Below are positions 11,224 through 23,435 of a stretch of DNA of 64,000 bases, piece after piece. A program made the translations under genes and the position numbers. Origin of the DNA: Toxonevra muliebris (lineage: Eukaryota; Arthropoda; Insecta; Diptera; Pallopteridae). Under the pieces are notes generated by a model. It saw only the letters and a program-made list of their open reading frames with translations. It was not told the origin of the DNA and made no database searches. The stretch covers positions 19,338,182 to 19,402,181 of the forward strand of contig OY829330.1 of NCBI GenBank assembly GCA_963691655.1. The letters run 5' to 3'. Positions within the stretch are counted from its first letter, which is position 1, and every line of letters starts with the position of its first letter.

Positions 11224-12143
11224 AGGTAAGTGCAGCTAATTCCGTGCTAGTGGGTAATTCCGTGCTATTTTACTAAAAAAAAGTAAAATAAGAAATTTCG
11301 TATACTTTCCATAAATATTTTTATTTGAGGTTGTTTACTATACTTAAAAGATTATGTTCCTGTATTCTCACTACTTAAATCTCGTGAGTTTTATAAAAAT
11401 CTGCATTAGTTTATCAGTTTACCAAAAATCCTTATAAAGTGCGCAAGTTTTATTGTTTCGCGTAATGAAGCAGCATAATTTGGATAAGACTATTAAGAGT
11501 TATTTGTAAGTATAAATCCATTTTTATTTTACTAGTTCGATCAGATTCGATGTCATCTTTCTATTTCTCTGTATTTTAATTTCATTTGAAGGATGAAAAA
11601 AGCTGAAATCTGCATTTAGTAATGGCACGGAATTAGCTGCATTTACTTTTGCACGTGAATGTAATTGCGTGCATAGCACGGAATTAGCAAATATATATAA
11701 ACATTTGGATTTGTTATTCTCTTACTTATTTTGTTTAAAAGTTGTGAAGATCTTTATTCCGGTAAATAATATGAACCATAAATATACTTGGGATCTAATT
11801 CCGTCATATCATATTAACAACCATATTGTTATTTTTTAGTAGTAAAGTTGACAAATTTAGCAAAAATTAGATTAAAAATTATAGAATGTCTTCTTTCTAA
11901 ATCACTTATAATTTAGAATTATAAATTTATGGATATATAACTTCAGCATTTCAAAGAAAGTGGATAAGTAAATGTATTTTCATTTAAATTTGCTCTTGCA
12001 GTAGAATCACATAGCACGGAAATAGATTCACAATATATCCCAACTTTGGTAATTCCGTGCTATATGCCGTAATTAACAACCATAATTAGGTAATTACGTG
12101 CTATTTTATTTCAACAGCTATATCAAGTTTGTAAGCGGTTGTC

Positions 12144-12371
12144 ATGCCGAAAAAAACGAATAATATACAGCACCGTCCTCAGTACTTACACTTGAAGCAG
12201 TGAAACTGGGCCAAATGACATGCTACAAAGCATCAAAAGTGTACAAAATACCAAGGCAGACAAGATAAAGAATAAATACACACAAAATTGTTGTAAAATG
12301 GGTTCATCATTTGGCCGAGATAGGTTTCCCAGTAACTAAAGGACAGCTAGTAGGTTGTGTTGCTAACTTAA
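12144..12371 (+). pseudogene. Pogo-type transposase N-terminus: psq helix-turn-helix plus CENP-B-type helix-turn-helix
   Basis: It starts MPKKTNN at 12144. After one frameshift it reads LEAVKLGQMTCYKASKVYKI (12191 onward), a pipsqueak-type HTH as in pogo/Tigger transposases. After a stop and another shift it reads VVKWVHHLAEIGFPVTKGQL (12292 onward), which resembles the CENP-B-type second HTH. Coding similarity stops at 12371, where a TTAA and the end of another MITE family begin. No DDE catalytic domain is recognisable, so this is a dead fragment. Confidence 0.75.
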
Positions 12372-12410
12372 CCCTCTAGTTCCCACTTTTTTGATTGATT
12401 TAAAAAAGTA
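12368..12410. mobile_element. Truncated end of a TTAA MITE
   Basis: TTAACCCTCTAGTTCCCA followed by TTTTTTGATTGAT matches the right end of the MITE in the kinesin intron (54603-54831, read in reverse). No opposite end is found nearby. A related piece of another family (pattern TTTAACAACTTTGCTTCAGA) lies at about 12627. Confidence 0.5.
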
Positions 12411-13129
12411 TTTTTGAGAGAAATCCCACTGCAAGACAAACAGTATCAGAATGCCTGACTGTTGCTTCTGTTTCTGCCACAGAATTCTCCAAAAACAGTA
12501 TAATAGTTTTCTCAACGGGTTTTTATTGGCTATTTATCGTAAAAGGGGGTATCACATCCAATTTTTAAGAGGAAGGGTGGAGAAGGAATAAAAATGTGTA
12601 TCTAAAAATTGCTTATCTCCTTACGTTTAACAACTTTGCTTCAGACATCAACTTCTTATGTATTAAGATAAATTCACCTCTAGTATTTATATATAACAAA
12701 ATTTTGAATATACCTTTTAAAAAGTTGATACTTAGGTAGCTTCTACCTAATTTTTCTTACATTTTTTTATTGTTACTTTTTCTCAGTTTCTTGAGTAAAA
12801 AAATATATAAATTTTCTTTAATGTTTTATTTTTTACAGGAAAAGGGTTAGGAATCACTCAAATTTTCCTTCACTAAATTTTATTCGCATGGAATTAGTTT
12901 TACTGACAAAATTTTAGCACGGAATTAGCTTCAATTAAAGGTTTTGGAAAATTGAACATAAATGGTTCAATTTGTAAAAATACTTAAATATTTTAACTTA
13001 TAACTTAAAAAAAAAAGTCAAGTAATACATGAAATCCAAAATTTTTATCTTGGTACCGTTGGTATGATAACAATTTCTTTTTAAAGATCAAAATGTCTTA
13101 GTGGCACGGAATTAGCTGCATTTACCTTA

Positions 13130-14146
13130 TATGAGCTATATTCAGGGTTGAGAGAATTGTTATTGTTATTAATTGATGAATACGAAGTTGTTTTTGGTTT
13201 ATTAAGATATTGGAGGGACTTGAATTGCTTGTGTTTGGATTCGATAGTATTGCGTTGTAGGACATACGTTTTTGTCTGTTTACAATTGCTGTTTCTATTG
13301 GAATATCGTAATTTTTTTCTTCTGCGTTTACTTTGTGCACTGCTTCTTTATATGTGCATTTAGTCGTTGTCTTAATTTTTATAATTTCTTGTTTTTGTTT
13401 TATACTTGGACAGTTTTTATTGTTTGCTCTAAGAGCGTGATTGCAATTAATGCATTTTACCATCGTACATGGTTCAGGGTCATGTATATCCGAAGCACAT
13501 ACTTCACATTTCGTTTAATTTTTGCAATATTTTTAGTGTGGCCTAACTTGAAACAATTCTTGCATTGGAGAGGGGGCTGAACGTACGGTTCGACTTTGTA
13601 ATTTAAGAAACCAATTTTTATATTTTTTGGGATTTCGTACTTGTTAAATGAAATGATATGGATTGACATACTTTCCTTCACTGAGTTTTTTGATTTTCTG
13701 GCAATCAATCACCAACTGTTCCCTTAGACCTTCCAGTATTTCGGATTCAGTATTTAATGTAGGGTGGAGTGCTGCTGTGATTGGGCAGACACCCACTAAG
13801 CTTGTAGCTTTTCGAAATTTATTGGTTTGATTTTAGTTAGCACCAATATATTACCATCTCGAGTGAAAGAGATTTGTTGTGGGGTCTCCATGCAGATATT
13901 TTCTAGAGCTTTAGATACTAAGAATATATTGAAACTGTTAAAAGGCTTTTCAGCAATTTTTCTCTTGATTTTGATAAATTTATAGCATTGTTCCTTACCA
14001 TTGGTATATATAATTCCAAGCGAAGGGAAATCATATTAATTTTTAAGACTATAATTAGCTTTTTTACGTTTAGATTGTGGGGATCTATTATTTTTCCCAT
14101 CGGGATCCAACAATTCAAAATAATTTCCTTCTGAGGAGGACGCCAT
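13130..14146 (-). pseudogene. Non-LTR retrotransposon ORF1 (gag-like, CCHC zinc knuckles), broken
   Basis: The likely start is Met at 14146 (MASSSEGNYFELLDPDGK). The middle contains EKLQA and a block ending near 13740, with stops and frameshifts. Then come zinc-knuckle remains: QCKNCFKLGHTKN near 13570, a degenerate second knuckle, and CINCNHALRANNKNCP near 13440, followed by KQKQEIIKIK. That layout is typical of I/Jockey-type ORF1 proteins. The 5' leader probably begins near 14331 (CAGTTGGCAAC on the minus strand). The frame is interrupted at 13129 by the pogo-like element and ends at 11193. No endonuclease or RT is found. Confidence 0.72.
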
Positions 14147-14599
14147 CGCTTCCGATTACCTTACAAATAATAAATTTAGGCGCACGATATAATATATACG
14201 ATTGAGAAAAAACTATTTCTAACACGAATGTGCGAAAACTAGACGAGTGTTGATTAGAAAACAACAAAATAATATACTCAGTAAATATACGATCGATATG
14301 ACTGTTCTCCACAAGCACTTGTTGCCAACTGAAAGACAAAATAATAAAGATTTTAAGTAAAAATTATACTAGCCAACATGAAAAACTGTTGCTCATTTTG
14401 ATTAAAGATTTTCTGCATTTTCAGTCAGCAATGACAATGACTTGTCCGTATCGGCAATCACAAAAAATATACAAACGATAGTGGGACAGAACTGCAAACT
14501 TATCCGCCCGTCATACACCAGATATTTACTTAAAGCAAGAGCCAGAAGCCTGTTCAAAGTTTTAAATATGAGGAGACACAAGAGGTTTGTAATGCTTAC

Positions 14600-14803
14600 C
14601 TGTACTTTTTCGTTAAATTCTGTATTTTTGTCTTAACCTCAGCTCCAGTGAATATGCAGCCTTGCTGCCTCTATTTGTTCATAAGTGTGGCCATTTATTT
14701 TGGCCCTACGCAGCTCCTCCACTTTTTCTGCCCATACTTCGGCTATGAGCTCCTCTTCCTACTCACTGAACAAATTCCTTTTCTTATATTTTCGTTTCTC
14801 CAT
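14600..14803 (-). pseudogene. Zeste/Myb-SANT-like DNA-binding domain exon, pseudogene
   Basis: Met at 14803 starts MEKRKYKKRNLFSE; a TAG follows, then EEELIAEVWAEKVEELRRAK and INGHTYEQIEAARLH. After a frameshift the block ends EVKTKIQNLTKKYR, directly followed by a splice-donor-like GTAAGC at 14599. The helix pattern and the closing KIQNLTKKYR are like the Myb/SANT-like domains of Harbinger-associated or host regulatory proteins. One stop and one frameshift mark it as dead. No catalytic transposase part is seen next to it. Confidence 0.55.
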
Positions 14804-15396
14804 TGATTACACTAGTTTAGAAATAATTATTTTTTTTTCTGGACAATGAACAATTCCAATTCCCATGTAAAATTGCTCGCTGAGGCCGAAAATTAACTTT
14901 ATTTTTAATTCTCTGGTGTGGTTTCGGAGATATCTCGCGCGGTTTAAGTCCGATAGAGCATCTCTGTCGTATAATGAAAAGGACAGTTTATTAAAACATG
15001 CCAAAGAATAAAAAACCCCTTGTTAGAGTTCTGAAAAAAGTTTGGTATTCAAAAAATAATGAATGATATCCTTAACGTGCTTGTTGACTCTAAGCCATTC
15101 AAGATAACGGCCATAAGAAAGACTAAGAGAGGGGCACCATCAAACTAAACAATTTTGCTTATGACTTTATTATGAAACAAATTAATTTTAGTTTACACCT
15201 TCAAAAAATTACAAATATTTTTATTTTTACATACTTTTAATTAATACCCTAAGATGTTTCTTTCGCAATTTTGTTCATTTTGTTCCCTAAAATAAAAAAA
15301 AATTACATTCACTAAAACAAAATCAGGTTTAGGTCCCATTTTAAACGATTTTCTTGAAATTGGTGGGTGGTGCGGTTTTTGTGACCGCCAGTGTAT
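14804..15396. other. Unassigned region ending in a Tc1-like terminal repeat
   Basis: No coding sequence. At 15371-15394 the sequence TGCGGTTTTTGTGACCGCCA followed by GTGTA reads in reverse as TACACTGGCGGTCACAAAAA, the look of a Tc1-family terminal repeat next to a TA. No matching left end was found, so this is probably a truncated copy. Confidence 0.4.
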
Positions 15397-15978
15397 GTAG
15401 TCATCGCAACAACAATGTATACAGCGACTGGCAAATCAGACGGCCGTTTTGGAATCCGCCATGACTCCTCATCAGTGATCTTAGTGATAGTTCTTAATCT
15501 TTCAATATCCTATATAAGCTACTAATATTTGAAATCATAGCCAAGAGTTTCAGATTTGATTCCAAATATCTTCACTGAATAGAGATATTGAAAGAAAACT
15601 ACCACTACCGTTCTGTATACTTATTTGTTGTTGTGTTTTTATCATTACTACTAGTCTGCATAACAGCTCGTTATTTATTTCAAAGTCTAGTACATGAGAG
15701 AGAGTGTGTGTGTTGAATCAGGCCATATTCAATTAATTTGTTATGTTTTTTGCAGACTATGAAAATTAAATCAAGTTGTTAAGTCTTGACTACTGTTTTA
15801 TGTATGTGCTTCATTAAATAATATGTAACAGGCAGGCTTAACGAACGTATATGTGTAGTCATCACAACAACAGTGTATACAGAGGCGGACAAATCAGACG
15901 GCCGCTTCGGAATATTAGTAGCTTATATAGGATATTGAAAGATTAAAAACTATCACTAAGATCACTGATGAGGAATCG
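15397..15978. repeat. Composite repeat: direct copy joined to an inverted copy
   Basis: A block of about 58 bp beginning GTAGTCATCGCAACAACA is repeated directly at 15397 and 15855. The sequence following the first copy (15464-15528) is the reverse complement of the sequence following the second (15912-15978), shared core TCATCAGTGATCTTAGTGAT. A related sequence is at 61955-62100. Confidence 0.65.
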
Positions 15979-16157
15979 TGCTGCTACTTTTTTTGGAACT
16001 TAACTTCCAATTAGAATAAGCGAGATAGCATGTTATGAAAACATACATTTTCAAATTTTAAAAACCTCGTAAAACCAACTTGATGAACTGCGATAACATT
16101 AATGCTTGTGTGTATTTTATATAATCCACATTTAATTTTTTATTAGTACATATACAT

Positions 16158-16994
16158 CCAACAAACATTTGGGTTTGAGATCAACTTGAGGTGAAATTGA
16201 TATCAAATTTCTCAAATCTCCAACGTTTATTCTCAATAGCACCTTCATTGGAGTACTATAGCATTCTCAACAAAAATGGCTTTTTTTTCGTATGGTAATA
16301 ATTATAGTTATCAACTTGAGTTTTAACGTAATTCTCCAATTGGTCTCAAAGGAAATTTACAGTATTGCCATAGGCAATAATTATTTCTATTAATTGAAAC
16401 ACAAAAAATAAAAGGAAAATGACTTAAATGACTTTTTTATTTCTTCGCTTTTCAACTTCAAAAGCAACTTAAAATTTTAACAATTTCATGTCACAAATTT
16501 TCCGCGGTAAATTCCTCTTCTGAATTATCTTCCATAACGTCATTTTCCTCCTTGCTCATGTCAATATCACTTGAGAGTAAACAATGGTTGGCAGTTGAAG
16601 TGGAAGGCTCTAGCATCAAAGTTTCGGCAGCTTTGATCGCTCCTGCCTTATTTCACATTTTAAATTTTTTACTTTTATGCATTATTCTTACTTTTAAAAT
16701 TAAAGTTTTTCGCAAAAATTATTTTCACTTCATTTTCTTCCTTTTTTCACTTCACTTTTGTCGAAAAACATGTTATTTACAATCACTGCCAGATACCTAT
16801 TTTTTGCAAATCCAATAGCAGTGTTGCCATAATAAAATATGTAAATATTTTCTCAAATATATGCCAACTCATTCTCAACTTGAAAACGAACGTTGAGAAA
16901 AATATTTGATATCGATTGGAGAATCATGTTTTATATCAACTTGAGAATTATAAATTTCTCAAAGGTTAGAGAATTTTTTTTTTGTGCTTGTTGG
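16158..16994 (-). mobile_element. CCAACA-ended DNA element, short copy
   Basis: It begins CCAACAAACATTTGGGTTTG and ends ...GTGCTTGTTGG. It matches, in reverse, the two ends of the longer element at 27398-30613. Relative to that copy about 2.35 kb is missing, with the junction at a CAA near 16498. The minus strand keeps part of an acidic coding segment (SSDIDMSKEENDVMEDNSEE) around 16500-16570. The superfamily is not clear, and I could not identify a target duplication. Confidence 0.65.
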
Positions 16995-17011
16995 GAAGTA
17001 TTAAAATATTT

Positions 17012-17858
17012 GAGCCGTTGCGTGCAAAAGTGGTGTAAGTCATAAAATTCGATTTTGACCAATACATTGGTTTAGTAGAAGTGTTGCTATAGAATATTTT
17101 ATTCAAAATATAATAAAAACATTGTTCAAATTATTTTTAAACTCAAATCAATATTAAACTCAATTTTTGTAAGTCGGTATAATAAAGTAAATAAAAAACA
17201 TTAAAAATACAAATCAAAATTTTATAGTAAACTATTCATTTGCTAGTTGTCTAAAGGTCCCACATCTTCTATCATTTCGTCTTTAGATGTTTTTAAGTTA
17301 AGGAAAAATGGGTTATGAATTGGGGGAATATAAGGGAATCAGTCCATCATGTCACTCTTCTTTGTTACTGTTACGCTCTTGGGGACGTAAACAAACGGAG
17401 TTTCTGTATTTCTTAAAAGTTTTGTTAGAATTTGAGTTGTTTTTTAAGTTTAAGCTCTGAAAGTTTTTCAAATTCACTAAGTGTTTCTTAACAAAATATG
17501 GTGTAAGAATTGTCATTTTCAAAACGCAACAATTTATTTCGGAGCTAGTTCACAGCCTTTGCCTGTTGGTTAAATGCTGTTTAGCATACCGTTGTTTTGG
17601 TTCCCGCTATTATATTTTACCACGCGTTTCGTTTTAAAACCATAACCTTCTTGATCAGTGACTTACACCACTTTTGCACATAACACTATCGCCATTCCGT
17701 TCTAGCATTCAACATCCTCCTGCCATCTACCGACAAACAGTTGAACCTAGACTTACAAAACTTCCACACAAAATGGAATGAGGTTAAAGTAACTGCCTGG
17801 TGGTGAAAACCCGAATTATAAAAAAAATTACTTACACTACTTTTGCACGCAACGGCTC
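17012..17858. mobile_element. 847-bp MITE with about 30-bp terminal inverted repeats
   Basis: The left end GAGCCGTTGCGTGCAAAAGT is matched by its reverse complement at the right end. Both are followed inward by GGTGTAAGT or AGTGTAAGT. ATTT flanks both sides (17008-17011 and 17859-17862), consistent with a 4-bp target duplication. A third copy of the inner motif (TTACACCACTTTTGCAC) lies at 17663-17679. No coding sequence. Confidence 0.7.
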
Positions 17859-18786
17859 ATTTAATGGCTTTAAAATTTGTTTTCATTCAAGTGAAATTTT
17901 CGGTGTCAGTTTCGGCCGATTGTTACAAAGTGGTCGATATTCGGTTTTGGCCGAAAAAATTGGTTTCAGTAACTAATTGTTATACCTGAGATAAATCGAT
18001 AGATAATTTGGGTATATTATACTGCGACCAATAGATCTATTGTACCCCCCCATAGCTGGTTAATTATAAGCATTATATGGCATATCTCACTAAGAAAATA
18101 AATCAATAAAGTTTTGGTTTTAAAGGCGATGATGTTCAAAATATGTCCCAGATATCTTTTTCTTCTAAGCAGAAAATTCAAATAAAAATGTTCGCTATCA
18201 GCTGTTTATCTTCTGGTTAGTAGCTAATCAAAACCTTGCCGTTAACTTTGTCAGCATTTTAACCGGCAGATTGATCGTAATCGGACATTGTGAAAATTAG
18301 TTTTTTTCTAACCGTCGCACAGTGTTTCGAGTAGAACAAGCCAGCTGGACAAAATTATTTCTTAACTTTTTTCTATTTTTTGGGCCGAGATAAGAAAAAA
18401 ATTGCACAGAAGGGCTGCACCCTTGAACCGCAATGGGTTAATTAATGTGGTTATTTACATTGCTAACTTAAAAACGTCATAACCTTGAAAGTACTAAAGC
18501 TAGAGAGCAAAGAAAATATATTTTGGAAAGAAGATTTTATGACTTACTTTTAAACAAAACAATGTTTACAACAAAAAATAAAATTACAAGAGATGCAATT
18601 GCAAAAATTACAGTTTTGTTGCAATTTTCATTTTCCGGTGAGTTTACTCCCAAAAAAGTGAAATATTTGTTTTTTTCAGGATGCAGTTTAATTTCGTAAT
18701 ATATTTTCTGCAAATTTTCGATACAATGCTTCTACCACCGACGAACAGATAAATTAAAAAAAATTTTTTTGCATTCACACATATAC

Positions 18787-18812
18787 AGTGCCGGTCATAT
18801 CATTTGCAACCA
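18787..18812 (+). mobile_element. Tc1-like terminal repeat fragment
   Basis: ACAGTGCCGGTCATATCATT then TGCAACC, preceded by TA, has the look of a Tc1/mariner-family end (CAGTG start, TTTGCAACC inside). No transposase or opposite end was seen. Confidence 0.4.
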
Positions 18813-20111
18813 AAAAAAGTGCAAGTGACACTTTAAATGACTTCTTCTTCTCTAAAATAATTTTTATCAAAAATCTTTTTTATTCAAAATAAAGTGTATT
18901 TATTGCCATTTTTTATAAAAAATTAAAAGTGCAATATTATGTTGCAAATAAAAAAACTCCCAAAATTCTAAACAACTTTTCTATAGACACCAAAAACGAT
19001 AAAACATAAATTAATAATGTCCTGGTACAGTCTTAATAAAGCCATTTTCATGATTTCATGTACCGTTATATCAAAAACCCGACGTAATGGAGCAAACTAG
19101 TCTTCAGATTCGAGCTCAGCGACCCCGAATTACTCTAGACTACATGTCAAATCACCAGTTCGATGGAGAAAACTAGATTTTGTGGCACAGTGTTATTAAG
19201 AAAGTGCAAGACATTTTTTTGCTTTGTCGCTATCATCAATATGATTTGATATTCAGTACTTGATACTGCCGTCCAGACAACATTTCATCTAAAAGGTAAT
19301 CTTGTATTTTATACCTTATTGATTTGCTCTAATAACATGAGAAGAGAAACTATCAGATCACGATTTGATGCTTCAGGGGAAGTTTTTCTTGTAAATTTAA
19401 TCAACATTTTCTTATATCTTTGGGGTGTGATTCTAAGGCTTCCTCAGATAGGGCTCCAATTGGCAAACAGGAGTACTCGACTATGTCGATGCCATGAACA
19501 AGGACCTTGTGAACTGTTATTGGCATATTATTGATTTAATTTTTATTATTGGTTTCAGGGAAAAATTAAAAAAACTCGAAAAATCGCAGTTCTCTGCAGA
19601 AAATCTTTGTGACGTTATTATATCTTAAAATTGGAAAAATATTTTGATATATATTTTTTTAAATCTCTTTTAAAGTTATCGAAATCACTATGTTGTGATG
19701 TGAAAAAATACTTTTTTTCAAATAACGGTAAAAATCACATGGTTAATAAGCGAAATATGGCAATTAAATTAGTAACAAAAGATATGACCTTTTCCACGCA
19801 TAGTAAAAGTTTCCATAAAAGTTGGGCTTTGTGGTTGCCATGTGCCTGAACCCATAGGTTTATAGGAAAGAAAATTTAGTTACTTTTTGTTTAAAATATT
19901 ATCTCTTACATATCATTAAAATTTTCAAAAATCTTCAACATGGCTTTTTCTTATTTTTGGCGCCTCGTTACACTGTATATCGCCACGGACTATCGGATCC
20001 AGAGATTTACCTTAAGGGGGTTAACATTTGTTCATCCCTTTTAAATTTTTTTTATTTGTGGCCAACGATCAGATATATGAAATTCAAATCAGTATGGAAG
20101 AGCGAGAAGTT

Positions 20112-20142
20112 GGGGAGGGGGAAGATAGGGTGGAGTTGGGGG
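20112..20142 (+). other. G-rich tract fitting the G-quadruplex pattern
   Basis: Four runs of three to five G are separated by loops of 1, 6 and 7 bases. The wider stretch 20095-20165 is strongly purine-biased on the + strand, unlike the AT-rich surroundings. Confidence 0.45.
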
Positions 20143-22858
20143 TGAGGCTAGGCGGGAGGTCAGGGGTATTTAACCACAAATCCTCTACCGTTTCCTACGC
20201 CCCACAATGGTTTGACTGCGGAAAAAAATCATTTTTTTGACGTGTAGATATTAGAAATTTTTCTCTTAATTTCTCTTCATAAATTTTTCATTAACATATT
20301 AAAAAAAATTGGAGGGATTAGTTCATTAAATAAATGTGGGTAAGCTGTCGAAGTTGATGAATGCTAAACACAAAGTGCTAGCATGCATTTTGAAGCGTTT
20401 TTCGGAAGCTTTTGTTGTTTAACTATAGTTATAATCTTATATGGGTGTGTTATATATGAAGAATGTATTTGATAAATAAAAAAACGAGAAAAAAATTTTT
20501 TTGGAAAAAAAATTGGTTTTTAGGAACTAAAATTTCGAGATAATTCCTTAAGTTTGGTGGACTAGGTCTATCTTGCGAAGGTGTGCGAAATATTGCAATA
20601 TATAAAAATTTAAATTATAATTTCTTATCTAAATAAAAAAAAATAAATTAGCTAAGGATCCCATTTTTATTAACAAAATACTAAATGCATATCGGGTAAA
20701 AACTGTATGTAAATGTGAATATTTGTGGTATCAGGGTACTTTTAAGAGATTGAAATTTTTTTTGTCAAAAACAAAAAAAAAAAGAATTAAAATGAAAAGC
20801 TGAAACAGTTAAAACTATTTTTTTATGATATTTATCTTAGTATCTTGACTGTGAGGAATTTTAGAGCTATTTCAATTTTACTGTTGTATGCGAAGTAGGC
20901 GTGGAAGTTGACCGATCACGCCCATTTTCATAATTTTTCTTTTCCACGACTTAAGAGTGACTCATGTCAAAAATCGTAATGCTGAGATGATTCCTTATAT
21001 TTTTTTCCGCACTTTGTATGGAGTCAAACCACTGTGCTCCCCTCAGATCTGTTATTGCTCCTACGTAAAATTGCACCGTCCCATACTTTTGTTTTTAATA
21101 TATTCACATCAATCTCCCAGCCACAGCCTCTTTCCCTAATTTGGATACTCCCATGAGTAAGCCCATATTTGAGAATTAGTTCAGTGTAAAATAAGTAAGT
21201 CTCCATATCAAATTTTATTAATTTAGCTCGATGTGATATTCGAAGACATTGAATTTTTGCGAAAACGCCACGCCCACTTTGAGATACGGTCGAATTTTAT
21301 AGCCCACAACTTGACATATACACAAATGCATGATCGTAGAAACGATACATGATTACATAAGGAAAATACATAGATTTGGACAATAATTTGTATGCATATA
21401 TATTAGAGTGGTTCTTAAATATATGGGGGAAATTTTTTGTATATCGTTTTTACTCTACGCCCCTTATTTGTGTTCCTTTATGTGAAAAATGTAAGCTTGT
21501 AAAATTTCAGGCTAAAATATTTAAATTTAAACGTGCCTTCTCGGATTTAAAAATATATTTATCTGAAAAAAACTCCCGTATTATCAAAGTTGAATTTGAA
21601 TATTATCGCATCTTAGAATTTCTGTGATATTACTCTAAAATAATATAAATTTAAACAAATTTGTTTAAGACCTAAATAGATTAGAAATCTCGCACGCTCA
21701 AAAACCGAAATTGGAAAATAAAAATTTATCTACACGGCACACAGTGTTCCGTCGGTGGACCAAAAATAGTAAAAATGAGTATCGCCAAAGTTAGCAATAT
21801 TGTTATCATTTTAAAGTTAAAAGTCCAACTAAGAAGAAACCATAACAAATGTTGCTTAAAAGTTTTTTTCTCTCGATGCAGCATCTCAAAGTGGCTGGTT
21901 TTTACAATGCAATATTCAATTCTGATATTAATTTTTGTTAGTGCTGCAAAAGAAAATTGGTCAAAAATACATTTTTGACTGAAAATAAGTAAGGTAAACT
22001 TATTTTTATTTTAAAATGGTTAAATAATGTAATTGTATTAATAATTTTCCCTAAATTTTAGAACATAACATTTTGGGAGTAGACAAAGCTAAAATATTTT
22101 TATATGAAAAAATTCTTAAATTCGTCATTTTTTGTAGACCCGGAAAAATTACTTCCGGAAAGTTCCTGACATTTTTTTCAGAATTTGTTGAAATGAACCT
22201 TATATTATTTGGAAATAATAGTAACTTTTCCGATTTTATCCGATTCTTGGAAAAAACGCATTTTAAAAAATCGTTTAAAACGTAATTTTTAATTTTTTTA
22301 GTACTAACACATGTCGGTTGGCATTTTGTTTCTTTCTTTTGCAAAATTTGTAATTATCTTATTTATTTAAGTACTAAATATTCAAGTTATTATTGCTATT
22401 TTGTTCGATTGAAATCGATTGGCACATACTAGAAAAACTGGACGAGAAGATACTAATATAGATCTTATGCGGCATCTATCTTAGTCGTCGGTTCCTATGC
22501 TTTTGTCTAAAAGATAAAACATGAATAAGAAAAAGAATTTCATTGACAAACATGTTAGTTATTACTTTGGCCAATCAGATAATGCAGGAGTAGAAGTTAA
22601 GGGGCATTCCAGTTTAAAATTGGAAAAAATTTACTTTTTGAAGTCAAATAATTGTTCTCTTTCTCCAAAACTTGTTGTTGAACATTAAGTCTCATTTTTA
22701 GTACACCAAGACACAATATGTATAACATTCGTTTTACTTCGAATTTTTCACTAACATTTTAGAAGAGTATTCTTGAAACTATAAAAAACAAAAATCTCAA
22801 AACCAATATAAATCGATATTTTTAAATTTTAGACTGGTACGTCCTCTTAATGAATCTC

Positions 22859-23435
22859 TTAACCCTCTAACCCGCAAGGTTGAAAAAATAATAAAAAAGA
22901 CCAGAATTTTTATTTCCAGTTAATATTCATGAAAGAAAAATGAGTATGAAGTCAATTTTTTGATTAGTTTTTGAGTTTTGCAGTTAGGTGAAAAAACTAA
23001 AGGCTGTCCTGAGGCGGCCTTTCGGGTTTAAGCCCAAAAATAAAGATATATTAAAGCAATTCACAAGGCGTTTTATTTGGTGTCGTATCCTCCCATTTGT
23101 CATAAATTCTCATTTTGCATACAAAATTATATGAAGTTATGATTAAACGACAGTATATGACAGTATATGAGAAGACTTGGAAATATTGTTTTTAGATTTT
23201 TATAAAAAACTTTATATGTGCGATAATTTTTCGTCACAAAACAACACTTTGTATACATAAAAATAACTATAAACAACAATCGTGTTATCGCAGAAAGTGC
23301 AAACTGACCACAAATAGTGTGTTTATTCATTCTTCAGGTCTGCCAATTAATTAAAAAAAAATAAATTTGTACTTATCCATTAATTAAAATTGAGTGATGG
23401 CTGCCTCAGGACAGCCTAACGGGTTAGAGGGTTAA
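22859..23435. mobile_element. TTAA-flanked MITE, 577 bp
   Basis: The ends are TTAACCCTCTAACCCG and its exact reverse complement, CGGGTTAGAGGGTTAA. A subterminal motif, GGCTGTCCTGAGG, occurs at 23002 and in reverse as CCTCAGGACAGCC near the right end (23403-23415). TTAA plus CCCT...AGGG ends fit the piggyBac superfamily. There is no coding sequence, so it is non-autonomous. Confidence 0.8.

Larger units (their letters stand above)
11224..13127 (+). mobile_element. Pogo/Tigger-like DNA transposon relic with iterated terminal motif
   Basis: The ends are AGGTAAGTGCAGCTAATTCC and the near-perfect reverse complement finishing TTTACCT, flanked by TA at 11222-11223 and 13128-13129. TA duplication is the Tc1/mariner/pogo signature. 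Inside are remains of a pogo-type DNA-binding domain (12144-12371). A motif from the terminal repeat, GCACGGAATTAG or its reverse, recurs at 11236, 11255, 11625, 11676, 12014, 12050, 12917 and 13104, with weaker copies at 11661 and 12091. The element sits inside a non-LTR ORF1 and restores its frame when removed. Confidence 0.8.
17863..22858. other. Five kilobases of AT-rich sequence without a recognisable gene
   Basis: All open frames here are short (under about 85 codons), AT-driven and without family motifs. Two small features stand out: a Tc1-like terminal sequence at 18787 and a G-rich tract at 20112. The rest is probably old transposon debris. Confidence 0.6.

Noticed and set aside
13148..13580. 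Plus-strand open frames rich in Leu/Phe/Cys (possible membrane protein)
   Set aside because: They are the antisense of the LINE ORF1 relic, whose zinc-knuckle motifs are on the minus strand.
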